NCBI RefSeq assembly: GCF_012427705.1
Contig: NZ_CP048602.1
Span: 124,001-188,000, forward strand
Direction: 5' to 3'
From: Vreelandella piezotolerans
Lineage (GTDB): Bacteria > Pseudomonadota > Gammaproteobacteria > Pseudomonadales > Halomonadaceae
Length of the DNA stretch: 64,000 nucleotides
Part shown: positions 38,151 through 47,603 of the stretch, piece by piece
Layout: each line of letters starts with the position of its first letter
Position numbering within the stretch: the stretch's first letter is position 1
The notes under the pieces: model-generated
The model's input: the letters and a program-made list of their open reading frames with translations, nothing else
Told to the model about the DNA's origin: nothing
The model's database searches: none
Program-made: the position numbers and the translations under genes

Positions 38151-39044
38151 TTGAAGCTGCTGATACTGGATGCCGGGCACTGCTTGAGTTTAGCATTGGC
38201 TCGGGAAGCGAGCCGGCGCACCGATACCGAGCTGGTAATCGAACAGGGCCTCGCCGTTTCGGCGAGCCAGCTGCAGGCCATCGCGCCCGATGCGGTGATC
38301 ATTCCGCCGCTGGCGCATCCGCTGAGCATGACCCCTGCCGAGGTAAAAGCCCATGCGGACGCCGTGGAGCGCTGCGTGGATGCGTGTCAAACCCAAGGAG
38401 TGGCGCTGGTCTGGTGCGTGTCCGATCAGCTTTACGAAGAGGGATTCGATATCCCCATCGATGAGCACGTCGTGCCCGCCCCACGCGACGAGTGTTTGCG
38501 CCGCCTCGTCCAGACCGGCGACCGCATTCGCGCCGACTACCACCGACACCTGATCGTGCGCTTGGGGCCCCTGTTCGCGCTGGAAGGCAGTCACGCTTGG
38601 CTGAATGAAATCATTGATAGCTTGGTGACCGGGCAGGCGGTTCGGGCCGCCGAGGATGTCGTCTGTTGCCCAACATCGGCCGATGCAGTGGCGATGGCGC
38701 TCATCGGCATGCTGCAGCAGCAGGCCTGCGGGGCCGACGCTTGGGGGGCCTACCATTTGGCAGGGACGGAGCCGGTCAGTGCGTTCACCTTTACCTCGAT
38801 GGTGCGCACGCAATTGGCGACGCACCTGGAGGGCCGAGGTGAGACGGTCGCGCTAGGTGAGGTGCAAGCACTGAACCATCACCACGATGCTAAATTACGC
38901 CGCGTATTGAACTGTCGCCGCGTGCTGGATGTGTTTGGCGTTCATCAAAAGCCATGGCGGCTGGAAGTTGGACGCATGCTGGATGCTTGGTGTCTCACCC
39001 GCGACCAGCAGCCCGATGACGTTGGGACAGGAGAGTCAGTTTGA
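38151..39044 (+). CDS. RmlD-like sugar-nucleotide reductase homologue, probably non-catalytic
   Basis: 297 residues with the overall pattern of the RmlD/dTDP-4-dehydrorhamnose reductase family: a beta-strand start (MKLLILDAG), VCRVLGPLFA-like strand LIVRLGPLFALEGSHAWLNEII and a late GAYHLAGTEPVSAFTF. However, the glycine-rich NADP motif is absent (DAGHCLSLALA) and so is the catalytic YxxxK. No other rhamnose gene is nearby. It starts with TTG after GAGGAAGAGGG and overlaps the acyltransferase gene by 4 bases (TTGA), so the two are probably expressed together. Family assignment moderate, lack of activity inferred. Confidence 0.6.
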   Translation: MKLLILDAGHCLSLALAREASRRTDTELVIEQGLAVSASQLQAIAPDAVIIPPLAHPLSMTPAEVKAHADAVERCVDACQTQGVALVWCVSDQLYEEGFDIPIDEHVVPAPRDECLRRLVQTGDRIRADYHRHLIVRLGPLFALEGSHAWLNEIIDSLVTGQAVRAAEDVVCCPTSADAVAMALIGMLQQQACGADAWGAYHLAGTEPVSAFTFTSMVRTQLATHLEGRGETVALGEVQALNHHHDAKLRRVLNCRRVLDVFGVHQKPWRLEVGRMLDAWCLTRDQQPDDVGTGESV

Positions 39045-39775
39045 TCAATGTGGGTCGCAGCCTGCTGTTTTATGTAGGTTATTTCACTGCCATGCTGCTC
39101 ATTGGGGTGCTTTTTTTACCCATCGCACCGTTTCTGCCACTGGCGGCTCGCTATCGGCTGTTGAATCTCTACAACTACTTCTTGATGGTGTGGTTCCGCA
39201 TTGCCTGCGGTGTGCACTATGAGATTCAGGGGCGGGAGAATATCCCGTCAGGGCCCTGCGTCATTCAAGCCAATCACCAGTGTGAGTGGGAGACGGTCTT
39301 TCTGCAGGTGATGAAGCCGCCGGTGTGCACCGTGCTCAAGCGCGAGCTGCTGCGCATTCCCGTTTTTGGGTGGGGGCTGCGCTTGCTACGCCCGATCAGT
39401 TTGGATCGCTCCAAGCCCGCGCGAGCCATGAAACAGGTGCTGACGCAGGGCGTCGAACGCCTGGGCACTGGCCTGTCTGTCCTGATTTTCCCAGAGGGCA
39501 CGCGGGTGGATCCTGGCGTGCGCAAGCGCTATAACAAAAGCGGTAGCGTCGTTGCTTGCCGAGCCGGTGTGCCGGTGCTTCCCGTCGCTCACAATGCCGG
39601 TGAGCGCTGGCCTGGTCGTCACTGGGTCAAGCGCCCAGGGGTGCTTCGCGTGCGCATTGGACCGCCCATCGCGACCGAAGGGCGCACGCCCGACGAGGTG
39701 TTGGTGGATGTCGAAGCCTGGATCGAGGGGCAGCTGCAGGAGATTTCCGAGGTCCCAAGGCCCGTGGCTCGCTAA
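39041..39775 (+). CDS. 1-acylglycerol-3-phosphate acyltransferase family protein (PlsC-like)
   Basis: 244 residues. An N-terminal membrane helix (about 6-28) precedes the acyltransferase domain with block I NHQCEWET (an HX4E variant of the usual HX4D), block III FPEGTRV and the following PVLPVAHNAG. Such enzymes acylate lysophosphatidate to phosphatidate at the inner membrane. TTG start overlapping the previous gene, with ACAGGAGAG as ribosome site. It lies close to fabB/fabA but on the opposite strand, with a shared terminator between. Confidence 0.88.
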   Translation: MINVGRSLLFYVGYFTAMLLIGVLFLPIAPFLPLAARYRLLNLYNYFLMVWFRIACGVHYEIQGRENIPSGPCVIQANHQCEWETVFLQVMKPPVCTVLKRELLRIPVFGWGLRLLRPISLDRSKPARAMKQVLTQGVERLGTGLSVLIFPEGTRVDPGVRKRYNKSGSVVACRAGVPVLPVAHNAGERWPGRHWVKRPGVLRVRIGPPIATEGRTPDEVLVDVEAWIEGQLQEISEVPRPVAR

Positions 39776-39810
39776 GCGACGCTGAGCAACTATCCACACA
39801 TATTCACGCA

Positions 39811-39837
39811 AAAACGGCGCCCGAAGGCGCCGTTTTT
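39811..39837. terminator. Bidirectional intrinsic terminator between plsC-like gene and fabB
   Basis: AAAACGGCGCC (39811-39821) pairs with GGCGCCGTTTT (39826-39836) around CGAA; T-runs flank it on both strands. It ends the + strand acyltransferase transcript and the - strand fabAB transcript. Confidence 0.9.
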
Positions 39838-39854
39838 GATGCCGTACATGGATA

Positions 39855-41072
39855 TCAGCCGTCGTAGCGCTGGAACACCAAGCAGGCGTTGGTGCCGCCA
39901 AAGCCAAAGCTGTTGGAGAGCACGCGCTCGAGGGTGACGCCGTCGCGACGCTCGGTCACGATATCGAAACCGTCGGCCTGCTCGTCGAGCTGCTCGACGT
40001 TGGCAGAAGCGGCCACGAAGTCGTGCTGCATCATCAGCAGCGAGTAGATCGCTTCCTGTACGCCAGTGGCACCCAGCGAGTGGCCGGTGAGCGACTTGGT
40101 CGAGCTCATGGCGGGCGTTGAGTTGCCGAACACGCTGCGAATCGCTTTCAGTTCAGCGACATCGCCAACCGGCGTCGAGGTGCCATGGGTATTGATGTAG
40201 TCGATATCGCCCTGCACCGTGGCCATGGCCTGATGCATGCAGCGCATCGCGCCCTCACCAGAGGGGGCCACCATGTCATGGCCATCCGAGGTCGCGCCAT
40301 AGCCGACGAGCTCGCCATAGATCTTGGCGCCGCGCGCTTTTGCATGTTCGAGCTCTTCCAGCACCAGCATGCCGCCACCACCGGCGATGACGAAACCATC
40401 GCGGGCCTGATCGTAAGGGCGAGAAGCTTTGTCCGGGGTGTCGTTATAGTGCGTAGAGAGAGCACCCATGGCGTCGAACAGACATGACAGCGTCCAGTGC
40501 TCCTCTTCGCCACCGCCAGCAAAGACTACGTCCTGCTTGCCGAGCTGGATCTGCTCCATGGCGCTACCAATGCAGTGGGCCGAGGTCGCACAGGCAGAAG
40601 AGATGGAGTAGTTCACGCCTTTGATCTTGAACGGCGTGGCCAAGCAGGCGGATACCGTGCTACCCATGGTGCGGGTCACGCGGTAAGGGCCAACGCGGCG
40701 CAGGCCTTTCTCGCGCATGAGATCGGCGGCTTCGACCTGATTGGCGCTAGACGCGCCGCCCGAACCGGCAATCAGGCCGGTGCGCTCGTTCGACACTTGC
40801 GCTTCGGTCAGACCAGCGTCTTCGATGGCTTGAGCCATGGAGACGTAGGCGTAAGCCGCTGCATCGCCCATGAAGCGGCGCAGCTTGCGGTCGATCAGCG
40901 TATCGAGATCGATATCGACACTGCCCGCCACATGGCTGCGGAAGCCGCGCTCGGCGTACTCTTCCTTGAAACGAATACCGCTGCGCCCGCTTTTGAGCGC
41001 GTCTAGGACCTGTTGCTGGTCGTTGCCTAAGCACGACACGATGCCAAGGCCGGTGACTACCACTCGTCGCAT
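39855..41072 (-). CDS. fabB: FabB, beta-ketoacyl-ACP synthase I
   Basis: FabB elongates fatty acids and is needed for unsaturated ones. 405 residues, as in E. coli. The catalytic set is present: Cys in [12 protein letters not shown], His in [10 protein letters not shown] and His in GHSLGATG, with Lys in the SSTKSLTGH segment. It begins 12 bases after fabA ends; the pair forms the classic gammaproteobacterial fabAB operon for anaerobic unsaturated fatty acid synthesis. Confidence 0.97.
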   Translation of the reverse strand: MRRVVVTGLGIVSCLGNDQQQVLDALKSGRSGIRFKEEYAERGFRSHVAGSVDIDLDTLIDRKLRRFMGDAAAYAYVSMAQAIEDAGLTEAQVSNERTGLIAGSGGASSANQVEAADLMREKGLRRVGPYRVTRTMGSTVSACLATPFKIKGVNYSISSACATSAHCIGSAMEQIQLGKQDVVFAGGGEEEHWTLSCLFDAMGALSTHYNDTPDKASRPYDQARDGFVIAGGGGMLVLEELEHAKARGAKIYGELVGYGATSDGHDMVAPSGEGAMRCMHQAMATVQGDIDYINTHGTSTPVGDVAELKAIRSVFGNSTPAMSSTKSLTGHSLGATGVQEAIYSLLMMQHDFVAASANVEQLDEQADGFDIVTERRDGVTLERVLSNSFGFGGTNACLVFQRYDG

Positions 41073-41084
41073 GGGAGCCTCCTG

Positions 41085-41600
41085 TTAGAAATTCGCAGTG
41101 GAGGTGAATAGGCCAACGCGCAGGTCATTAGCCTGGTAGATATCGCGCCCGTCGACGGACACGGTGCCGTCGGCGATGCCTAAAATGAGCCGACGGGTAA
41201 TGACGCGCTTCATGTTGATGCGATACGTCACTTTTTGAGCGTCGGGCAAAATTTGGCCGCTGAATTTCACTTCGCCGCAGCCTAGCGCACGGCCTCGGCC
41301 AGGATGGCCAAGCCAGCCCAGATAAAAACCTACCAGCTGCCACATCGCGTCGAGACCCAAGCAGCCAGGCATCACCGGGTCGCCGGGGAAGTGGCAGTCG
41401 AAGAACCACAGATCCGGAGTGATATCCAGCTCGGCGATCAGTTCGCCTTTGCCGTGTTCACCGCCCTCTTCATGGATATGCGTGATACGGTCGAGCATCA
41501 GCATGTTGGGGGCTGGCAGCTGTGCATTGCCTGGGCCAAAAAGCTCGCCACGCGAGCAGGCCAGCAGTTCTTCGCGATCAAAGGAGTGTTGCTTGGTCAC
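41085..41600 (-). CDS. fabA: FabA, 3-hydroxydecanoyl-ACP dehydratase/isomerase
   Basis: FabA dehydrates 3-hydroxydecanoyl-ACP and isomerises the trans-2 to the cis-3 product, the branch point to unsaturated fatty acids. 171 residues, a normal FabA length. The active site is present: His in [15 protein letters not shown] and Asp in [16 protein letters not shown]. The N-terminus [17 protein letters not shown] is typical. The 243-base gap upstream has a GCGAATTCGC palindrome (41750-41759) that could be a regulator site; no FabR or FadR consensus was recognised. Confidence 0.97.
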   Translation of the reverse strand: MTKQHSFDREELLACSRGELFGPGNAQLPAPNMLMLDRITHIHEEGGEHGKGELIAELDITPDLWFFDCHFPGDPVMPGCLGLDAMWQLVGFYLGWLGHPGRGRALGCGEVKFSGQILPDAQKVTYRINMKRVITRRLILGIADGTVSVDGRDIYQANDLRVGLFTSTANF

Positions 41601-41873
41601 TGAATCGTTCCGAGTATGAAGATGGTTGTTGCGCCTAGTCTACTTCCCGAGACCACCGAATGCACGTCACGGGCGCCTTATCGTCACTTTCTAATGCTTT
41701 TTAATGATTTGCCAATACGGCAATCGTCATGAGTGTAACGTTTCACTTAGCGAATTCGCACAATAAACGGCCTATTGACGTAATATGCTCTATCCAAGTT
41801 TTGGGTTAGACGGCATGATGTCGTCGACCCTTGTTTTTAGTTAGTGACTGCTGATAGGACAACAAGACCCGCC

Positions 41874-43712
41874 ATGTGGCTGCCTGTTTCTCTTAATCGT
41901 CCGCTGGTTTGGGTAGCGCTCATGGCGCTGCCTGCGTGTGTATGGATTCCTGATACCGCGCTGCGCATGGTGGCCGCCAGCTTGGTTACGTTGGGTTTAT
42001 GGGATGCTTGGCACCAAGTTCGTCAGCAGCGGTTGCGCCTGCGGCTTGCCCAAGATGCCATGGGGTTAGCGGGGGATGCCATGGTCATCAGCGACGTGCA
42101 AAATCGCGTTCTGGCCGTCAACCCGGCCTTTACCGACATTACCGGCTACGAGAGTCAGGAGATGGTCGGCCGCAAGCTTGAAACCCTCGCGGCGCAGCGC
42201 CACGACAAAGCCTTCTATGAAAGCTTTTGGAGCACCCTCAAAGCCACGGGCCGTTGGGAAGGGGAAATGTGGAACCGCCGCAAACATGGCGATGAGTACC
42301 CCGAGTGGCTCAAGGTTCGTGCCGTGACCGACAAACGCGGCAAGATTACCCATTTCATCAGTCTGTTTACCGATATTTCGGCGCAAAAGGCTCGCGAGCG
42401 TGACCTGCGCCGCATCGGCTACGAGGACCCGCTGACCGGGCTACCTAATCGTCGCCGCCTGCATGACCTAATGGCCTCAAGGCTGCGCCACCTGCGCGCG
42501 GGTGAGAGTTTGGACATGGCGCTGATCGATATCGATGGTTTGAAGTCGGTCAATGACAGTCTGGGCGTCGAGCAGGGGGATCGGTTGCTTGCGCGGTTTG
42601 CTCAGCGGCTCACCAGCTACATGGCGGGCAGCGTCGTCGGCCGCCTGGGGGGTGATGAGTTTTTGGTGATTCGCACCACCACCTTCGATGATCACGATAA
42701 ATGGATCATGACCCTGCGCGATCATATGTGCAGCCCTTTCGAGATCAATGAGCAGTCGCTGCGCCTAGGGCTGACCATTGGCAGCTGCCGCGCGCCCGAA
42801 GATGGCCGCGACTCCGGCGTGCTGTTTCAGCGTTTGGAGTCCGCCCTGTATAGCGCCAAGCGATTGGGGCGTAACCATAGCCAGCGCTTTCGCCCAGCCT
42901 TGGACAAGCAGGATAATCCCCAGCTGGCGCTGGTCAGCGATCTGCGCGCCGCGCTGGTGTCCGGTGACCAGTTAGAGCTTCACTACCAAACTCAGCACCA
43001 CCCAGGCAGCGGTGAGCTGATGGGCATGGAGGCATTGCTACGCTGGCGCCATCCACAGGATGGCATGATCTCGCCGGGCGAGTTCATTCCTCTGGCCGAG
43101 CGTCATGGTCTGATGGCCGAGCTAGGTAGCTGGGTGATCGAGAAAGCGTGTGCGCAGCAAGCACACTGGCAAAACAGCGGTATGCCCAAAGTGACCGTGT
43201 GGATCAACATCTCGGCGCTGCAGCTCTTTCAGGGCGATCTGGAAACCCAATTGGCGACCTGCTTGGAGCGCTATCAGCTCAAACCGTCGCAAATTGGTCT
43301 GGAGCTCACCGAGTCGGTGCTGCTGGACGAGCGTGCCGGCGACATGGGCCCCCGCCTACAGGCGCTTCGGGCGCTTGGCTACGCCATTGCCATCGACGAC
43401 TTCGGTACCGGCTATTCATCGTTAGGCTATTTGAAACGACTGCCGGTGGATAAGATCAAACTGGACCGTGCGTTCATCCGCGAGCTTCCCAATGACCAAG
43501 CCGATGCGGCCATCGTCACGGCGGTGTTGGCCATGGCCGATGGGATGGGACTGGAAGTCGTGGCGGAGGGCGTTGAAACTCAAGCCCAGTGTCAGTTTTT
43601 GATCAAAGCGGGCTGTACGCTGGTGCAGGGATTTTACTTCGCCAAACCACTGCCTGCCTCCGAGCTAGAGCAGCGCTGGTCGCCGGTGGCGCTTGCCGAG
43701 GGTGTTCATTGA
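41874..43712 (+). CDS. PAS-GGDEF-EAL cyclic di-GMP protein with membrane N-terminus
   Basis: 612 residues from this ATG; a GTG at 41844 would add 10. One or two membrane helices near the N-terminus (LVWVALMALPACVWIP and the following MVAASLVTLGLW), a PAS domain (about 55-165, with NPAFTDITGYESQEMVGRKL), GGDEF (about 185-330; GRLGGDEFLVI, no RxxD inhibitory site) and EAL (about 345-600). The phosphodiesterase residues are all visible: MEALLRW, ELTES, DDFGTGYSSLGYLK and AEGVET. Both activities are possible, with hydrolysis most likely dominant. Its stop overlaps the convergent DUF2878 gene by 7 bases. Confidence 0.9.
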   Translation: MWLPVSLNRPLVWVALMALPACVWIPDTALRMVAASLVTLGLWDAWHQVRQQRLRLRLAQDAMGLAGDAMVISDVQNRVLAVNPAFTDITGYESQEMVGRKLETLAAQRHDKAFYESFWSTLKATGRWEGEMWNRRKHGDEYPEWLKVRAVTDKRGKITHFISLFTDISAQKARERDLRRIGYEDPLTGLPNRRRLHDLMASRLRHLRAGESLDMALIDIDGLKSVNDSLGVEQGDRLLARFAQRLTSYMAGSVVGRLGGDEFLVIRTTTFDDHDKWIMTLRDHMCSPFEINEQSLRLGLTIGSCRAPEDGRDSGVLFQRLESALYSAKRLGRNHSQRFRPALDKQDNPQLALVSDLRAALVSGDQLELHYQTQHHPGSGELMGMEALLRWRHPQDGMISPGEFIPLAERHGLMAELGSWVIEKACAQQAHWQNSGMPKVTVWINISALQLFQGDLETQLATCLERYQLKPSQIGLELTESVLLDERAGDMGPRLQALRALGYAIAIDDFGTGYSSLGYLKRLPVDKIKLDRAFIRELPNDQADAAIVTAVLAMADGMGLEVVAEGVETQAQCQFLIKAGCTLVQGFYFAKPLPASELEQRWSPVALAEGVH

Positions 43713-44227
43713 GTCGTTGCAGCGACCCGCCGTGCGTAGTAGCTAATGCCTAGGCAAAGCGCGGCCCAGATGACCGCTTGCACCGGCAAAAGCCACGCTG
43801 CCAAACTTACGTTGGCCAGCGCCGCGCCTCCCAAATAAGAGAGTGGGCCGCTGATCGCCCCGCACGCGGCGGCAATCAAAGGGTAGCGCCATAGCCAAGC
43901 AAGCGAGTGAAATACCAGCGTGGCGAACAGCGGCCAGAGCATCCATAGCCATACGGGCAGCAGTCCCGCAACGAGCGCTTGGTCGCCAAAATCGAAGCCG
44001 CCTGCCACATGTAGTCCGCCATCCAGCGCCAGCCCCAATAGAGCGAATAGCCCGATGAAACGCCATTCGCCGGGTTTGGCCCAGTGCCAAAAGTGCCAGC
44101 CCAGCAGTGCCGCCCCGCTGATCGCGGCGATCCATGAGCCGCCCAGCACACATAGCAGCCAGCCCGCCTCGAAGCGCAGCGCATTGAATAACATCGCGCG
44201 TACTGGCATGGGGGAGGGCGACGCCAT
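43706..44227 (-). CDS. DUF2878-family membrane protein
   Basis: 173 residues with about five hydrophobic helices and Trp-rich segments (LLGWHFWHWAKPGEW, VWLWMLWPLFATLVFHSLAWLWRY). It fits the DUF2878 family, which regularly occurs next to cfa-type genes and DUF1365 in stress-response clusters. No enzymatic residues can be named. It starts directly after the cfa-like gene (1-base gap), so it is the last gene of the - strand operon. Confidence 0.75.
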   Translation of the reverse strand: MASPSPMPVRAMLFNALRFEAGWLLCVLGGSWIAAISGAALLGWHFWHWAKPGEWRFIGLFALLGLALDGGLHVAGGFDFGDQALVAGLLPVWLWMLWPLFATLVFHSLAWLWRYPLIAAACGAISGPLSYLGGAALANVSLAAWLLPVQAVIWAALCLGISYYARRVAATTQ

Positions 44228-45496
44228 TTACAGCGCTCCGGTGAGCGGGGCCGGTTTGGCCGCCGGCTTGGCCAGCAACAGGTGGCAGGTGCCGATGGAG
44301 CGCTCGATAAAGCCGCCTTCGCAGTAACACAGGTAGTAGCGCCACATACGAATGAAGCGCTCGTCATAGCCTTGGCTACGTACCTGGTCGAGACTCGCCT
44401 CGAAACGGTGGCGCCACTCCCGCAGCGTCCGTGCGTAGTGCTGGCCAATCTCATCGAGCGCCACGACGTTGAGAGACGTTTTACGCATTACGCTCGAGAG
44501 CATGGCGTGATGGGAGGGCAAAAAACCACCGGGGAAAATGTAGCGCTTGATGAAGTCCATGTCGCGTTTGGCCTCTTCGAAGCGCTGGTCGCGAATGGTG
44601 ATCGCTTGCAGCATCACTTGACCATCATCGGTCAGCAGGCTGTCGATCTTTTCGAGATACGTATTGAGATACTGATGTCCCACCGCCTCGATCATTTCTA
44701 CCGAGATCAGCCGATCGAAACGTCCGGTCAGCTCGCGATAATCCTGCTTCAGCAGCGTGATTTTATCTTCCAGCCCTTCTTCTTTGATGCGCAGGGCGGT
44801 ATGTGCGTACTGCTCCTCGGAAATCGTCGTGGTGGTCACCCGGCAGCCGCGTGTCTTGGCAGCGTGAATGGCCAAGCCGCCCCAGCCCGTGCCAATTTCC
44901 AACAAGTGGTGCTCGGGGCGAACGTCCAGCTTCTCGAGCATGATGTCGAGCTTATAGGTCGAGGCCTCTTCCAAACTGGCTTCCGGGTAGGGGAAGACGG
45001 CGCTGGAGTACATCCAGTGGCGTGTATCCAGGAATGTCGCAAACAGATCGTTACCGATGTCATAGTGCGCGGCGATATTGCGCTTGGAACCGGACAGACT
45101 GTTGCGTTGGAAGCGGTAAGCCAGTCCCAGCAGCCAGCGGGTGAGGCGAGCGCTACCGTTCTCCATCTGGCCATTGACATGATCCAGATTGGCCGCGAAC
45201 AGGCGGACCAACGCCACCAAGTCATCGGCGTCCCAATCGCCGTCCATATAGGATTCTGCGGCACCGACGGTGCCGCCAAAGGCGAGCCGCTTCCAGGCGC
45301 GTGAGTGACGGATCACCACGGTGACTTGTAGCGGGCCCTCCTGACCCAGGTGATGGCACTGGTTGCCCTCGATCAGCGTAATGCGCCCGCCGCGAAAGGC
45401 ATCCAACTGAGCCAGCAAACGGGGTTTTAGCCAGCGAGTGAAGCGGTCTTGGCGCGCTGGCTGGCTATTGGGAGGCGTGGTACGCAGGGTGGTCAT
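44228..45496 (-). CDS. cfa: Cyclopropane-fatty-acyl-phospholipid synthase family methyltransferase
   Basis: 422 residues. The enzyme family transfers a methylene or methyl group from S-adenosylmethionine to unsaturated acyl chains of membrane lipids. The SAM site EIGTGWGGLAIHAA (about 195) and the family motifs SVEMIEAVGHQY and YIFPGGFLPS are clear; the C-terminal WRYYLCYCEGGFIER holds the conserved cysteine region. Position with DUF1365, the FAD enzyme and the SDR is the usual cluster, where the product may be a modified rather than cyclopropane fatty acid (for example a furan-type), a known possibility for this cluster. It overlaps DUF1365 by 4 bases. Confidence 0.9.
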   Translation of the reverse strand: MTTLRTTPPNSQPARQDRFTRWLKPRLLAQLDAFRGGRITLIEGNQCHHLGQEGPLQVTVVIRHSRAWKRLAFGGTVGAAESYMDGDWDADDLVALVRLFAANLDHVNGQMENGSARLTRWLLGLAYRFQRNSLSGSKRNIAAHYDIGNDLFATFLDTRHWMYSSAVFPYPEASLEEASTYKLDIMLEKLDVRPEHHLLEIGTGWGGLAIHAAKTRGCRVTTTTISEEQYAHTALRIKEEGLEDKITLLKQDYRELTGRFDRLISVEMIEAVGHQYLNTYLEKIDSLLTDDGQVMLQAITIRDQRFEEAKRDMDFIKRYIFPGGFLPSHHAMLSSVMRKTSLNVVALDEIGQHYARTLREWRHRFEASLDQVRSQGYDERFIRMWRYYLCYCEGGFIERSIGTCHLLLAKPAAKPAPLTGAL

Positions 45497-46257
45497 TTTG
45501 AAGTCTCCTTGCGCTTAGGGTGGTTATAAACGGGGATGCGCTTGAGCCACAGGCGAAGCGCTTCAAAATGGATTCCCGCGACCGTTTTCAGACTCATCCA
45601 AGGGTGCTTGGCGAGGGTGGCCAGCAGCACGCCGCGCGTGGCGGGCGCTGCATCGAGCGTGAGCGTAGCGTCGAAATGGCGTTGTTCGTGCTGCCAGTTC
45701 TCCATATGCAGATAGAGCTGGTCGCCGGGCGAATTGAATTTCCAGCGATAGGTCATCTCCATGGGGTTGAAGGGCGACACGTGCATGGCTTTAGCAAAGC
45801 GTGCCTGATGCGCGTGGCGGTCGGTCTCGACATGGCAGGCGTAGCAAGTACGCTCGCGCCAGGGCATATTGGTGACTTCACCCAGCACGGCGGCCAGGCG
45901 TCCCAGCTCATCGTAGGCGTAGTACACGGTGATAGGGTTGAACATCGTGCCGAGGGTGCGCAGTTGGGTCAGCATGCAGATACGACCGTTAGGGGCGCTG
46001 CCTAGCTGGCGGGCCAACTCTTCCCGCACGGCGGTGCGCAGCGGGCGGTCCGTCGGGGCCAGATAATCTTCGCGACGAAAGCGCGCCAGCGCCGGGCGTC
46101 GCGCGCTGAATCCCGGCACGCCGTCGAAGAGCGTGGGGAGCTCATCGAGATCGAGCCACGCCATCCACATCTGATAGCTAAACGTGTGAACCTTGGGCGT
46201 AAAGCGGCGGTGGCGAAGCGTACCGCGATAGATGCGCGAGCGCGGCGCAGCGATCAT
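45493..46257 (-). CDS. DUF1365-family protein
   Basis: 254 residues. The family hallmarks are the start RIYRGTLRHRRFTPKVHTFSYQMWMAWLDLDELP, the middle MFNPITVYYAYD and VSPFNPMEMTYRW. Its biochemical role is not established; it is nearly always linked to FAD amine-oxidase-like and cfa-like genes, suggesting a step in modifying membrane acyl chains. Overlaps of 4 bases on both sides show tight co-translation in this operon. Confidence 0.9.
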   Translation of the reverse strand: MIAAPRSRIYRGTLRHRRFTPKVHTFSYQMWMAWLDLDELPTLFDGVPGFSARRPALARFRREDYLAPTDRPLRTAVREELARQLGSAPNGRICMLTQLRTLGTMFNPITVYYAYDELGRLAAVLGEVTNMPWRERTCYACHVETDRHAHQARFAKAMHVSPFNPMEMTYRWKFNSPGDQLYLHMENWQHEQRHFDATLTLDAAPATRGVLLATLAKHPWMSLKTVAGIHFEALRLWLKRIPVYNHPKRKETSK

Positions 46258-47603
46258 CCCAGCCCCTCCCCAACGCTGTTGGGCATCAACTCATGCGCGG
46301 GCAGCGCCGTCGGCGTGGTGGGCGGCTCAGCGGCTTCGTCACAGCCCAGTGCCTGCGCCACACGTAGCGCGCTCCAAACGCCGTCCTCATGAAAACCGTT
46401 GCGCCAGTAGGCGCCGCAGAAGTGGGTGCGCCGTGCCACCGACGAGATCTCGTCGTGGCGCATTTGAGCGGCCTGACCTGCCAGCGTGAACTGGGGATGG
46501 GCATAGGTGTAGCGGCCAAGCACCTTGGTCGGATCGATACTGTCGGAATCGTTCAGCGTGACGCAAAACGTGGTGTCTGCTGCTAAACGCTGCAGGATGT
46601 TCATGTTGTAAGTGACCGATACTCGCTCGTCGGCGCCGCGGCCATCCAACCGGTAGTTCCAGCTTGCCCAGGCGCGCTGGCGGCGGGGCAGCAGCGAGGT
46701 GTCGGTGTGCAGCACGACCTCGTTGTCCTGGTAAGGCATTGCTCCCAGGATCTCGCGCTCGGCGGCAGAGGCATCTCCTAGCATGGCGAGCGCTTGGTCA
46801 GCGTGACAGGCCAGTACGACCTGGTCGAAGCGTTCGCTGCCCTGGGCCGTGGTCACCACGACACCCGTGTCGCTGCGAGTGATGTGGGTCACCGGGGTGT
46901 TGAGACGGATGCGCGACGCATAGGGCGCGGTCAAGCTGGGGATATAGCGCTTGGAGCCGCCCACGAGGGTATACCATTGGGGGCGGTGGTTGACCGATAG
47001 CAGTCCATGGTTGCGGAAAAAGCGAACGAAAAACGTCAGTGGGAAAGCGCGTAGATCACCAATGCTCGCCGACCAGATGGCGGCCCCCATGGGCAGCAGG
47101 TAACGACGCTGGAACGCGTCGCCGTAGCCGTGTCTATCGAGGTACTCACCCAGCGTCATGTCCGCCGGTAGCCGTTTGCTCTCTAGGTCGGCGGTGGCCT
47201 GCTTGTTAAAGCGTAAAATATCGCGTAGCAGACGATAGAACGAGGGATTGAGCAGATTGCGGCGCTGGGCGAAGAGCGACGTGAGCGTATGGCCGTTGTA
47301 CTCGAAGTCGACGTCCGTCTCATGCACCGAAAAACTCATCTCGGTGGCTTGGCTGGGCACGCCGAGGGTCGCTAACAAGCGTTGAAAATGGGGGTAGGTC
47401 CAGTCATTGAAAACGATGAAGCCGGTATCGATGGCGTAGGGCTCGCCATTGACCTCGACGTCCATGGTGGCCGTATGGCCGCCTAGTCGACGATCGGCTT
47501 CGAACAGCGTCACCTCATGCTGTGAGGATAGGTACCATCCGGCGGCCATCCCGCTGATGCCGCTTCCAATAACCGCAATGCGCTGTGACGCTGTGACGCT
47601 CAT
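46254..47603 (-). CDS. FAD-dependent amine-oxidase-like oxidoreductase
   Basis: 449 residues. The dinucleotide fold begins with IAVIGSGISGMAAGWYLSS and the E at the end of strand 2 (EADRRLGGHTATMD); the C-terminus has HFCGAYWRNGFHEDGVWSA. Family members in this cluster are annotated as NAD/FAD-binding proteins or as desaturase-like. It could act on acyl chains before the Cfa-like step. ATG 47603 overlaps the SDR stop by 4 bases; the frame is open 25 codons further upstream without similarity. Confidence 0.85.
   Translation of the reverse strand: MSVTASQRIAVIGSGISGMAAGWYLSSQHEVTLFEADRRLGGHTATMDVEVNGEPYAIDTGFIVFNDWTYPHFQRLLATLGVPSQATEMSFSVHETDVDFEYNGHTLTSLFAQRRNLLNPSFYRLLRDILRFNKQATADLESKRLPADMTLGEYLDRHGYGDAFQRRYLLPMGAAIWSASIGDLRAFPLTFFVRFFRNHGLLSVNHRPQWYTLVGGSKRYIPSLTAPYASRIRLNTPVTHITRSDTGVVVTTAQGSERFDQVVLACHADQALAMLGDASAAEREILGAMPYQDNEVVLHTDTSLLPRRQRAWASWNYRLDGRGADERVSVTYNMNILQRLAADTTFCVTLNDSDSIDPTKVLGRYTYAHPQFTLAGQAAQMRHDEISSVARRTHFCGAYWRNGFHEDGVWSALRVAQALGCDEAAEPPTTPTALPAHELMPNSVGEGLG

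Noticed and set aside
44282..45304. 340-codon open frame antisense to the cfa-like gene
   Set aside because: The opposite strand encodes a clear SAM methyltransferase; the frame is a codon-bias artefact.
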